Below, one piece after another: positions 1-11,306 of a DNA stretch of 64,000 nt (its first letter is position 1; each line of letters starts with the position of its first letter). The notes under the pieces are model-generated. The model had not been told where the DNA came from. It was given only the letters and a program-made list of their open reading frames with translations, and did no database searches. Source of the DNA: Alisma plantago-aquatica (lineage: Eukaryota > Streptophyta > Magnoliopsida > Alismatales > Alismataceae); assembly GCA_963693085.1 (NCBI GenBank), contig OY856411.1:1346799050-1346863049 (forward strand), in the 5' to 3' direction. Both the position numbers and the translations under genes were made by a program.

Positions 1-609
1 CTAGACATCTAATCTAGAACTACTCTCTCTTCTAGACTGATGTCATTCACTTTCACTTAGGTTGCATGATCACCTCCTACTCGTACATGTGTGGGGACAC
101 TTTTTTGTAATACATATACATAATAAATTATTATATAGTTTTTCTCCGATAAAACAAGCGTCAGAGAAAACTATCGAGGTTTGATCTGTTTGGAATCAAA
201 AACCAAATCCTGAAAATGAGTGTCCCACACATAGTAGAGAGTACAATGTCATTAAAACTAGTAAAAAGGGCAAGAACAAGGGGTAGACTAGTGTAGCTAC
301 TCTAGACAATGAGCGCCATATGTCTAGGATTTCTCTTCCCTTTATGTACATCATTTCAAAATAATGCAACGTCCCATACCGCTGCACTATAAGGAAAGAA
401 CAACATCTAAGGACCTGCTATACCACAAGCACTAGTCTAGACCTAGTTGTCAGACATCTAGGTGCTAACCTAGAGGCTAGGTCAGATCTAGTCTCTAAAA
501 GATGACTAATCTAACCCTAAAGATTATTAAGGTTCAAGGTTTTTTTTTGTTTTGAGTTGCATAATGAGCAAATGTCAGGCTTTGCTATTGTTCATGCTCT
601 GATACCACC
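1..609 (-). mobile_element. Internal region of large non-coding LTR element, truncated by window start
   Basis: This segment is a near copy of 5426-6034, so it is the PBS-proximal part of the internal domain of a further unit of the same element. The right end carries the primer-binding-site complement at 596-607, directly before the LTR at 610. No gag or pol reading frame is present. The short open frames in it recur in the other copy but match nothing I recognise. The unit's other LTR lies outside the window. Confidence 0.8.
596..607 (-). other. Primer-binding site (initiator tRNA-Met type)
   Basis: On the minus strand this reads TGGTATCAGAGC, the standard plant LTR-retrotransposon PBS complementary to the 3' end of initiator tRNA-Met. 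It sits 2 nt from the LTR edge at 610 and fixes the element's orientation as minus. Confidence 0.85.
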
Positions 610-3600
610 TGAGACATCCCCGAATTTTCTAAAACTTAATATGATGTGTGACGTCCAAATTGAAACCCTCACCTCAGTGAGAATCCCAATTTAAACACCA
701 CACACTAGGCTAAGAAGAAGAAAATCAGAGGAAGTCAAAAGGAAACACAGTAGCACATGCACATGAACAATAATAAAACCATACAACACATGTTCACCAT
801 TCAACATATAATTACAACATGAATTGTTACAACATTTGATATTACATATTGAACATCAAACTATAACATATACATGTACTACATCTAAACAACAGGATCT
901 TAAGACAACAGGTCCACCCGTACATCAGCTAGCCACACAACTCGCAACTATTCTGGATCTTCAAAAGCATAACCACAACCTAAGCAAAAGATTACATGCG
1001 GTACACATTAGCACAATATTCAAGAATATTGTACTGAGTACGCCTACGTGTCTTTTATATACCTCTCATCATATCTTGGCAATGAGATAAAACTAATACT
1101 TGGCAGTAACAGAAGAATATAAGAAAAGCATATACTTGCACAAAGATATTCATTAACAAAAGAGAACACATATTTTAAGCACATTTTCCATTATATATGC
1201 ATGCATTTGCCACCTGAGGGAATAATGCATCATCTCTGCTACCAAAGAGAATGAGATGTAAGGCCTTATGATCTACTACCAAAGAGTTAGATCATTGTAC
1301 AATGTGATCTTCTACCAAAGAGAATGATCACTTTCCAGCACTATGCTACCAAAGAGAATTAGTGCTTTCATATAATGGAACAGATATATTATGTTTCATG
1401 TGTTCATAATAATAAGTATGGAAAATCAAGTAACATAGCATACCAGAACAATCATTTCATCCAATACCATATGTCAAGTATTTTACTACGCATATAACAC
1501 AAGCATATTGTATAATAAGCCAAGTAAGAGGTAATGGCGTACCTTGATCAAGAGACAAACCTAATCATTATATCCTCATATCAACTATAACTTTGTTAAA
1601 CCTGATCAAGACAAGATCATATACTATCATTAGGCTCACGTCATCTTACATCTCATCTTAACCCTAATCGTGTTCATTAGAGTTTCTCTTAGTTAATTAG
1701 GATATGTGTATCATTACTTGTATTCTTATCTTATGATTATCTCACTGATGTCATTTTCCAGATTACATCCCATTATCAAAGTTCATCATCTGAACATTAG
1801 GTTCCATGTCATTTTTGTGCACATATTAACCCTAGTTTACATACATTATTCCAAATAGGGTTACAACTCATGTATCAAGGTTCATCTTAATATAACATGG
1901 ATTCTATGCATCATCATGATCTCATAATTAAAACTGGTGTTCCAGATACTGATATGAGCTTACTCTGTAATTTCCATGATTTATTGAGCATGTATGTATT
2001 TATTGCATTTTATTTAGGGTTAAAAGCCCTAATTAGCCATATGGAACAAATTACATGATTTCGTGCATCAAAATCATAGTTACTGACATCAGATGGATTA
2101 TAAACATGATTTACAATCTACTGGTATTTTCTCATAATTTTAGAACATCATTTGATATTTATTTTCCATTAAACAAGCATTACATATATTACATGATATC
2201 ACTATTATTAATGCATCAAAATCCCAGTATTAAGCTTTCTTTGTATTCTACTCATTTTTCTGAGAAGTTTGGTATCTTATTTGCATTTTTCTGATAATCG
2301 AGCTAATTTCTACGAATTAAACAAGATCTATGATTTATTGAAATAATTACCTTCATGGACCAATCATGCACTGCCACGCGTCCACATTGGGGGCGTGCTC
2401 CTTGCTACTGAGTCGATCTGGTTCAGTGTGGATTTCAAGCGTTTCAGGGTAATTGGACCCGGTTTAGGTCCTCCGTCTTATCTCTTTCTCCGGTTTCACG
2501 TGAGACAACCCTGGTTTCTCCCTCACGTCATTCTCCACCGAATCTGCGTGCGTCAGTTCTCCGTTGGGCATCGACACCACTCTGCGTGGGTTCTCAACCC
2601 TGCTCAGGTCGTCGCCGCCAAGGATGGATCCGCGTGTGCGAATGCCACCATTGTAGCAGTAGTAACTGCCATCTCTGCAGCAATCTTCGCTCGACGACCC
2701 CGTCTCCTGCAGTTCTCAGTGCACGCGAGAGCAGCCGCCTCAGAGCCCAGATCTAATGGGACTCAATTCTCTCAATTGGGCTCTACCTCCCCGCCACCTC
2801 TTCAGGTTGTTGCTGCCACTGCGTCCTCCTTATCTCCACGCCCGACGTCACCCTGCGTCACCTATGTGACTTCGCAAATATGCCGTCGTGCGGCTCTCCT
2901 CCGACACCTGGGTCTGTGTCGCCATTAGACCAGGGACTTCGCACTTGGACGGCACGAGGGACGATGTCCTGGAGTTGGACCGTGCTCGGGATGACCTGCG
3001 GTTCTACAAGATTCATCATCCAGCTCCTCCTCATGACCCTGGGGCTTGCCGCTACCCAAAACAGATGTGAAGGAGTGGGAGGAAAAGGCATCTGCTCTCA
3101 GCATTGGAGACGAGAGGAAAGATGGGGGCTCATTCTCCCTACTTTGGTCTTCCTGGCTTATTACACAAGAGGGTAGTTCACTTTGTATATGTGTGACGAT
3201 ATCAACTGCCAGTTGGTTCTTTCTATCCCCACGTCTTCTGAGGTCGTGACTTAGAGGATGCACCATAAGTGCTCCACGTCTCACGATCTCAGCTCCCACT
3301 ACTCAAGGTTGAAGGTAAGGTGTTGGTCCTTAGATCCATCACCAAAGGCCTGGGTTGATTCCAGCTACAAGTTCAATCCGTGGGACTAGCCCAATCGCGT
3401 GATATGTCATGGGTTATCAACTCCTAAGATCCAAAATGTGAAATCTTGCCCCGTAATACAACAAGACACATTATTTGCTAATATTGAGACCTAAATATCT
3501 TGGTCGAGGAATCTTAATCATAATATCAACATCCAACAACACTCAACTTTACCGCAAGCTCTTATAACTCTCAAAATAACTTAATCATATGATTTCACTT

Positions 3601-3644
3601 ATGCCATTGTACGTTTAAGGATTCCAAAAGTGCACTCCATCACA
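610..3644 (-). mobile_element. Long terminal repeat, about 3,035 bp, copy 1
   Basis: On the + strand the repeat starts TGAGACATCCCC and ends CTCCATCACA, so it has the usual TG...CA termini. Both edges are fixed by comparison with the copy at 6035-9069: the sequences are collinear between these points and diverge at 3645 versus 9070. The PBS abuts the left edge and a PPT-like tract abuts the right edge. The GC-rich 2395-3300 part contains open frames up to 177 codons, but they are interrupted in the second copy and are not taken as genes. The length is typical of Ty3/gypsy-derived large non-autonomous elements (LARD-like). Confidence 0.85.
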
Positions 3645-3750
3645 TCCTACACACCTTAAATGAAATTTCGTCCTCGAAATTAAACCAGAAATCCAGTCTT
3701 TCACATCATATACATCTTAAAAGAAATTTTGTCCTCGAAATTAAGCCATT
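3645..3750 (-). repeat. Duplicated PPT-proximal motif beside the LTR
   Basis: Two similar blocks lie next to the LTR edge, about 3638-3684 and 3700-3750. Each has CATCACATC-like sequence, a CTTAAA stretch and TCGTCCTCGAAATT or TTGTCCTCGAAATT. On the minus strand each reads as the conserved motif plus a purine-rich tract, so the 3' end signal appears twice in tandem. Confidence 0.6.
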
Positions 3751-6020
3751 CTGTTAATCTAAGAAGAACAAAGCAAAAAGGTCTTCACCAACATGTGGGG
3801 CACCACTCTATGTGTAACGTATCCAAAACAAAGGTTACTTAAAGCCATGTTTCATATCTTTAGGGTTGCATCCTTATCTTTACCCATGCATTAGGGTTCC
3901 CACATCATATTACCATGTTGCAAAGGAGTCAACTAAGGTCAACCCATTATATCAAGGTGTCATAAACATTTTATTGAGCTAATTGTTTGAACATGTTAAA
4001 CATTAATATATGCATTTTAGGAGGGAGTTAACTATAATTAACCCGTGTTATCCGTCTAGATCATACCAAGGTGTTATAATCATTATGTTGTGCTACCTGT
4101 CAACTATATATTTCATCTTTATTAGGCACTAAGATTAACACCTCATGTAACATGTCTCATGCATATGATTTATTTCCTTGCTCAAAATAAATTTCAACAT
4201 TCACTAATGATTTCATCGCAAGATTAGCCAACTATATTACATGATCAGTATTCATGAACATGCATCATTAGCGTCAACTCATTGTGCTTTCTCATATTAG
4301 TTGAAAACTTTATTAAAGATTCATCATAACATAAGTCGACTATTCACATTATCATCATTATTCATGTATATGGTTAACCATTTATGCATTAATATCTATT
4401 AAACCATCTCTAGGTTTCCATCATGTCATATCCACTATCATATCTCAAGATTAGATCACATCCTTACCTTTATTATATCATGGTTGTGCAAAACCAACTT
4501 ATGCAAGTGGTTCGTTAAACATATATCAAAACTTTTATCTAGTCCAGCTGAGGTTCTTCTAACCCATACCACGAGGGTAGTATCGTGCTCAGTCTCTCTG
4601 AGCTAACTCAACCCTATGAGTATCTCATATGCATATACCTTATCCTCCCTCTTTGTTCTAGGGTTATCAGGTCTACCTCATTGGCACTAGCAGTTTCTTT
4701 ACGAATTCTAGCCACATAAGCATAGATCCAAAACATGATACTCTTTCCATAGGTTTTCTACCCATGAGACATGCTTACCCAAAACTCTCTTATATACACC
4801 ACTATAGTCCTATGAGGAACCACTAACCCGAGCATGAGGCTTCACAGAAACTAACATAGCTACCTCCTCCAGAGTCTTGGGCTCTCTCCCTCACCCAGAT
4901 GGCAGGCACTCATTTTCATGTTCACATATGCATATGTAACCAGCCTCTCTCTGTCTCTAGGGTTTGATCCTCCCAAGGACATCTAGGGTTCAACAAGACT
5001 ATAGGAATCATGCATTAAGCAATACAACTCAATCACTCAGGAGTAGTTTAGTTTAGGACATATCATAACACATATTTCTCATCATTCTCATATATTGGAG
5101 TTCAGGTTCTCTAACCTTCTCCCAAAGGGTCTCACTCTCTCTGGAGCTAACCCTCAAACTGGTCCTAACACTAGAGGTCCTCCTTTGTAAAAGAGCTTGA
5201 GGCTCATGCTGACTCACAACTTGTCTTAACTTAACATATCTTATCTCATTAAAAGCTTATTTACTTGCAACATCAAAACTTATCTTGCATCCTAAAAACT
5301 GAACTTAAGTCCTCAAAGACAAACACAGATCATCATAAACCATCTTATATCATCTATATAAGACTCACATCATATCATCAAAACTTATATCATCTATTCC
5401 ATCTATCATATATTCTAGCAAGGCTCTAGACATCTAATCTAGAACTACTCTCTCTTCTAGACTGATGTCATTCACTTTCACTTAGGTTGCATGATCACCT
5501 CCTACTCGTACATGTATGGGGACACATTTTTGTAATACATATACATAATAAAATATTATATAGTTTTTCTCCGATAAAACAAGCGTCAGAGAAAACTATC
5601 GAGGTTCGATCTGTTTGGAATCAAAAACCAAATCCTGAAAATGAGTGTCCCACACATAGTAGAGAGTACAGTGTCATGAAAACTAGTAAAAAGGGCAAGA
5701 ACAAGGGGTAGACTAGTGTAGCTACTCTAGACAATGAGCGCCATATGTCTAGGATTTCTCTTCCCTTGATGTACGTCATTTCAAAATAATGCAACGTCCC
5801 ATACCGCTGCACTATAAGGAAAGAACGACATCTAAGGACCTGCTATACCACAAGCACTAGTCTAGACCTAGTTCTCAGACATCTAGGTGCTAACCTAGAG
5901 GCTAGGTCAGATCTAGTCTCTAAAAGATGACTAATCTAACCCTAAAGATTATTAAGGTTCAAGGTTTTTTTTTGTTTTGAGTTGCATAATGAGCAAATGT
6001 CAGGCTTTGTTATTTTTCAT

Positions 6021-6032
6021 GCTCTGATACCA
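6021..6032 (-). other. Primer-binding site, second copy
   Basis: This is the same 12-nt complement of initiator tRNA-Met as at 596-607, exactly 5,425 bp away. It lies 2 nt from the LTR that starts at 6035. Confidence 0.85.
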
Positions 6033-6034
6033 CC

Positions 6035-9000
6035 TGAGACATCCCCGAATTTTCTAAAACTTAATATGATGTGTGACGTCCAAATTGAAACCCTCACCTC
6101 AGTGAGAATCCCAATTTAAACACCACACAGTAGGCTAAGAAGAAGAAAATCAGAGGAAGTCAAAAGGAAACACAGTAGCACATGCACATGAACAATAATA
6201 AAACCATACAACACATGTTCACCATTCAACATATAATTACAACATGAATTGTTACAACATTTGATATTACATATTGAACAACAAACTATAACATATACAT
6301 GTACTACATCTAAACAACAGGATCTTAAGACAATAGGTCCACCCGTACATCAGCTTGCCACACAACTCACAACTATTTTGGATCTTCAAAAGCATAACCA
6401 CAACCTAAACAAAAGATTACATGCGGTACACGTCAGCACAATATTCAAGAATATTGTACTGAGTACGCCTACGTGTCTTTTATATACCTCTCATCATATC
6501 TTGGCAATGAGATAAAACTAATACTTGGCGGTAATAGAAGAATATAAGAAAAGCATATACTTGCACAAAGATATTCATTAACAAAAGAGAACACATATTT
6601 TAAGCACATTTTCCATTATATATGCATGCATTTGCCACCTGAGGGAATAATGCATCATCTCTGCTACCAAAGAGAATGAGATGTAAGGCCTTATGATCTA
6701 CTACCAAAGAGTTAGATCATTGTACAATGTGATCTGCTACCAAAGAGAATGATCACTTTCCAGCACTATGCTACCAAAGAGAATTAGTACTTTCATATAA
6801 TGGAACAGATATATTATGTTTCATGTGTTCATAATAATAAGTATGGAAAATCAAGTAACATAGCATACCAGAACAATCATTTTATCCAATGCCATATGCC
6901 AAGTATTTTAGTACGCATATAACACAAGCATATTGTATAATAAGCCAAGTAAGAGGTAATGGTGTACCTTGATCAAGAGACAAACCTAATCATTATATCC
7001 TCATATCAACTATAACTTTGTTAAACCTGATCAAGACAAGATCATATACTATCATTAGGCTCACGTCATCTTACATCTCATCTTAACCCTAATCGTGTTC
7101 ATTAGAGTTTCTCTTAGTTAATTAGGATATGTGTATCATTACTTGTATTCTTATCTTATGATTATCTCACTGATGTCATTTTCCAGATTACATCCCATTA
7201 TCAAAGTTCATCATCTGAACATTAGGTTCCATGTCATTTTTTTGCACATATTAACCCTAGTTTACATACATTATTCCAAATAGGGTTACAACTCATGTAT
7301 CAAGGTTCATCTTAATATAACATGGATTCTATGCATCATCATGATCTCGTAATTAAAACTGGTGTTCCAGATACTGATATGAGCTTACTCTATAATTTCC
7401 ATGATTTATTGAGCATGTATGTATTTATTGCATTTTATTTAGGGTTAAAAGCCCTAATTAGCCATATGGAACAAATTACATGATTTCGTGCATCAACATC
7501 ATAGTTACTGACATCAGATGGATTATAAACATGATTTACAATCTACTGGTATTTTCTCATAATTTTAGAACATCATTTGATATTTATTTTCCATTAAACA
7601 AGCATTACATATATTACATGATATCACTATTATTAATGTATCAAAATCCTAGTATTCAGCTTTCTTTGTATTCTACTCATTTTTCTGAGAAGTTTGGTAT
7701 CTTATTTGCATTTTTCTGATAATCGAGCTAATTTCTACGAATTAAACAAGATCTATGATTTATTGAAATAATTACCTTCATGGACCAATCATGCACTGCC
7801 ACGCGTCCACATTGGGGGCGTGCTCCTTGCTACTGAGCTGATCTGGTTCAGTGTGGATTTCAAGTGTTTCAGGGTAATTGGACCCGATTTAGGTCCTCCG
7901 TCTTATCTCTTTCTCCGGTTTCACGTGAGACAACCCTGGTTTCTCCCTCGCGTCATTCTCCACCGAATCTGCGTGCGTTAGTTCTCCGTTGGGCATCGAC
8001 GCCACTCTGCGTGGGTTCTCAACCCTGCTCAGGTCGTCGCCGCCAAGGATGGCTCCGCGTGTGCGAACGCCACCATTGTAGCAGTAGTAACTGCCATCTC
8101 TGCATCAATCTTCGCTCGACGACCCCGTCTCCTGCAGTTCTTAGCGCACGCGAGAGCAGCCGCCTCAGAGCCCAGATCTAATGGGACTCAGTTCTCTCAA
8201 TTGGGCTCTACCTCCCCGCCACCTCTTCAGGTTGCTGCTTCCACTGTGTCCTCCTTATCTCCACGCCCGACGTCGCCCTGCGTCACCTATGTGACTTCGC
8301 AAATATGTCGTCGTGCGGCTCTCCTCCGACACCTAGGTCTACGCCGCCATTAGACCAGGGACTTCACACTTGGACGGCACGGGGGACGATGGCCTGGAGT
8401 TGGACCGCGATCTGGATGACCTGCGGTTCTACAAGATTCATCATCCAGCTCCTCCTTGTGACCCTGGGGCTTGCCGCTACCCAAAACGGATGTGAAGGAG
8501 CGGGAGGAAAAGGCCTCTGCTCTCAGCATTGGAGACGAGAGGAAAGATGGGGGCTTATTCTCCCTACTTTGGTCTTCCTGGCTTATTACACAAGAGGGTA
8601 GTTCACTTTGTATATGTGTGACGATATCAACTGCCAGTTGGTTCTTTCTATCCCCACGTCTTCTGAGGTCGTGACTTAGAGGATGCACCATAAGTGCTCC
8701 ATGTCTCACGATCTCAGCTCCCACTACTCAAGGTTGAAGGTAAGGTGTTGGTCCTTAGATCCATCACCAAAGGCCTGGGTTGATTCCAGCTACAAGTTCA
8801 ATCCGTGGGACTAGCCCAATCGCGTGAAATGTCACGGGTTATCAACTCCTAAGATCCAAAATGTGAAATCTTGCCCCGTAATACGACAAGACACATTATT
8901 TGCTAATATTGAGACCTAAATATCTTGGTCTAGGAATCTTAATCATAATATCAACATCCAAGAACACTCAACTTTACCGCAAGCTCTTATAACTCTCAAA

Positions 9001-9069
9001 ATAACTTAATCATATGATTTCACTTATGCCATTGTACGTTTAAGGATTCCAAAAGTGCACTCCATCACA
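6035..9069 (-). mobile_element. Long terminal repeat, copy 2 (outer, 5' LTR in minus orientation)
   Basis: It is collinear with 610-3644 at an offset of 5,425 bp and differs by scattered substitutions. It ends CCATCACA at 9069. The sequence from 9070 (GTTGGTATATATG...) is not internal-domain sequence and is therefore the genomic flank. The left flank is outside the window, so no target-site duplication can be checked. Confidence 0.85.
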
Positions 9070-10880
9070 GTTGGTATATATGAAAGTGTAAAATTCTCAA
9101 AGTGTTTGAGAATTCTGTAAGAACTAGAGAGCGTCTCATCATATATAATATCCGAGGCTTATAATTTCAATAAGGTTTGCGAGAAGTTTGATATTTATTT
9201 CAATAAACATGATTTACAATCTACTGGTATTTTCTCATAATTTTAGAACATCATTTGATATTTATTTTCCATTAAACAAGCATTACATATATTACATGAT
9301 ATCACTATTATTAATGCATCAAAATCCTGGTATTAAGCTTTCTTTGTATTCTACTCATTTTCTTGAGAAGTTTGGTATCTTATTTGCATTTTTCTGATAA
9401 TCGAGCTAATTTCTACGAATTAAACAAGATCTATGATTTATTGAAATAATTACCTTCATGGACCAATCATGCACTGCCACGCGTCCACATTGGGGGCGTG
9501 CTCCTTGCTACTGAGCCGATCTGGTTCAGTGTGGATTTCAAGCGTTTCAGGGTAATTGGACCCGGTTTAGGTCCTCCGTCTTATCTCTTTCTCCGGTTTC
9601 ATGTGAGACAACCCTGGTTTCTCCCTCGCGTTATTCTCCACCGAATCTGCGTGCGTCAGTTCTTCGTTGGGCATCGACGCCACTTTGTGTGGGTTCTCAA
9701 CCCTGCTCAGGTCCTCGCCGCCAAGGATGGCTCTGCGTGTGCGAACGCCACCATTGTACCAGTAGTAACTGCCATCTCTGCAGCAATCTTCGCTCGACGA
9801 CCCCGTCTCCTGCAGTTCTCAGCGCACGCGAGAGCAGCCGCCTCAGAGCCCAGATCTAATGGGACTCAGTTCTCTCAATTGGGCTCTACCTCCCCGCCAC
9901 CTCTTCAGGTTGCTGCTTCCACTGTGTCCTCCTTATCTCCACGCCCGACGTCGCCCTGCGTCACCTATGTGACTTCACAAATATGTCGTCGTGCGGCTCT
10001 CCTCCGACACCTGGGTCTGCGCCGCCATTAGACCAGGGACTTCGCACTTGGACGGCACGGGGAATGATGGCCTGGAGTTGGACCGCGCTCGGGATGACCT
10101 GCGGTTCTACAAGATTCATCATCCAGCTCCTCCTCGTGACCCTAGGGCTTGCCGCTACCCAAAACGGATGTGAAGGAGCGGGAGGAAAAGGCCTCTTCTC
10201 TCAGCATTGGAGACGAGAGGAAAGATGGGGGCTCATTCTCCCTACTTTGGTCTTCTTGGCTTATTACACAAGAGGGTAGTTCACTTTGTATATGTGTGAC
10301 GATATCAACTGCCAGTTGGTTCTTTCTATCCCCACGTCTTCTGAGGTCGTGACTTAGAGGATGCACCATAAGTGCTCCACGTCTCACGATCTCAGCTCCC
10401 ACTACTCAAGGTTGAAGGTAAGGTGTTGGTCCTTAGATCCATCACCAAAGGCCTGGGTTGATTCCAGCTACAAGTTCAATCTGTGGGACTAGCCCGATCG
10501 CGTGAAATGTCACGGGTTATCAACTCCTAAGATCCAAAATGTGAAATCTTGCCCCGTAATACGACAAGACACATTATTTGCTAATATTGAGACCTAAATA
10601 TCTTGGTCTAGGAATCTTAATCATAATATCAACATCCAACAACACTCAACTTTACCGCAAGCTCTTATAACTCTCAAAATAACTTAATCATATGATTTCA
10701 CTTATGCCATTGTACGTTTAAGGATTCCAAAAGTGCACTCCATCACAGTTGGTATATATGAAAGTGTAAAATTCCCAAAGTGTTTGAGAATTCTGTAAGA
10801 ACTAGAGAGTGTCTCATCATATATAATATCCGAGGCTTATAATTTCAATAAGGTTTGCGAGAAGTTTGATATACCTCTAT
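7525..10880. repeat. 1,678-bp direct tandem duplication of LTR end plus flank
   Basis: Positions 7525-9202 and 9203-10880 are collinear at an offset of 1,678 bp. Each holds the last ~1.54 kb of the LTR and then the unique flank starting GTTGGTATATATG (9070 and 10748). The copies separate at GAGAAGTTTGATAT: the first continues with 8 nt (9195-9202) before re-entering LTR sequence at ATAAACATG, the second runs into unrelated DNA at 10873. This is a post-insertion segmental duplication, not a new transposition. Confidence 0.85.
9203..10747 (-). mobile_element. Truncated third LTR copy
   Basis: This is the partial LTR carried by the 1,678-bp duplication. It lacks about the first 1.49 kb of the LTR and ends CATCACA at 10747 with the same downstream flank as copy 2. 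Confidence 0.85.
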
Positions 10881-11192
10881 CTAATCCTAGCCTCACCGTA
10901 TAAAAACCTCCTCGGCCTAATTAGGTGAAGGCCAATGATGTAGATGCAAAAAGGACCAATCCAAATATTTTGTGGCTCTTAGAGATGAAGAGTGGGACTG
11001 GAATGAAACAAAGAAAATAATGTAAATGTTGCCTTTGTACCACAAAATGAACCAATAACTATAGATCTGATCCTTTAAACTACTCCGGAGAGGGGCCATA
11101 GAAAGATGTTGGTAGAATTGACAATAACGAAGCTCATTGAGGAACTTTTAGAGTATCCATCCTATTCCAATTGGACAACATGCATCAAATAA
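10881..11192. other. No recognised feature
   Basis: This is unique DNA to the right of the LTR duplication. I see no coding, repeat or terminal structure that I can support. Confidence 0.5.
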
Positions 11193-11306
11193 AGAACAAA
11201 TGAGGAGAGGGATGTGAGGATAGTTCATGCCATCCGCAATACCAACGTGCTAGCTAACAACCTAGCTAAATATCACATCCAAAACAAAGAATGTGAAACC
11301 ACTTGA
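11193..11306 (+). pseudogene. RNase H domain relic of a retroelement
   Basis: The frame from 11193 to the TGA at 11304 contains VRIVHAIRNTNVLANNLAKY. This fits the end of the plant retroelement RNase H fold, where a V-x-H-V-x-R-E-x-N-x-x-A-D-x-L-A pattern is usual. The expected Glu and Asp positions are changed and only about 37 residues remain, so it is a dead fragment. The pattern is commonest in plant LINE-type RNase H tails, but the family cannot be settled. Confidence 0.45.

Larger units (their letters stand above)
3645..6034 (-). mobile_element. Non-coding internal domain of the LARD-like element
   Basis: This is the complete internal region between two LTRs, about 2.39 kb. It holds no gag, protease, integrase, RT or RNase H frame on either strand, so the element must have depended on proteins in trans. 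The right end has the PBS complement at 6021-6032. The left end has a purine-rich tract on the minus strand preceded by a motif (AATTTCGAGGACGAAATTT) that resembles the 3' end of plant Ty3/gypsy chromovirus elements. That assignment is from family knowledge, not from a domain hit. Confidence 0.75.

Noticed and set aside
2395..2928. 177-codon open frame in the 3-kb LTR, present again at 9498-10031
   Set aside because: The intervening LTR copy (about 7820-8350) breaks the frame, there is no recognisable domain, and the element would be transcribed from the other strand. It is an open frame by composition in a GC-rich LTR block.
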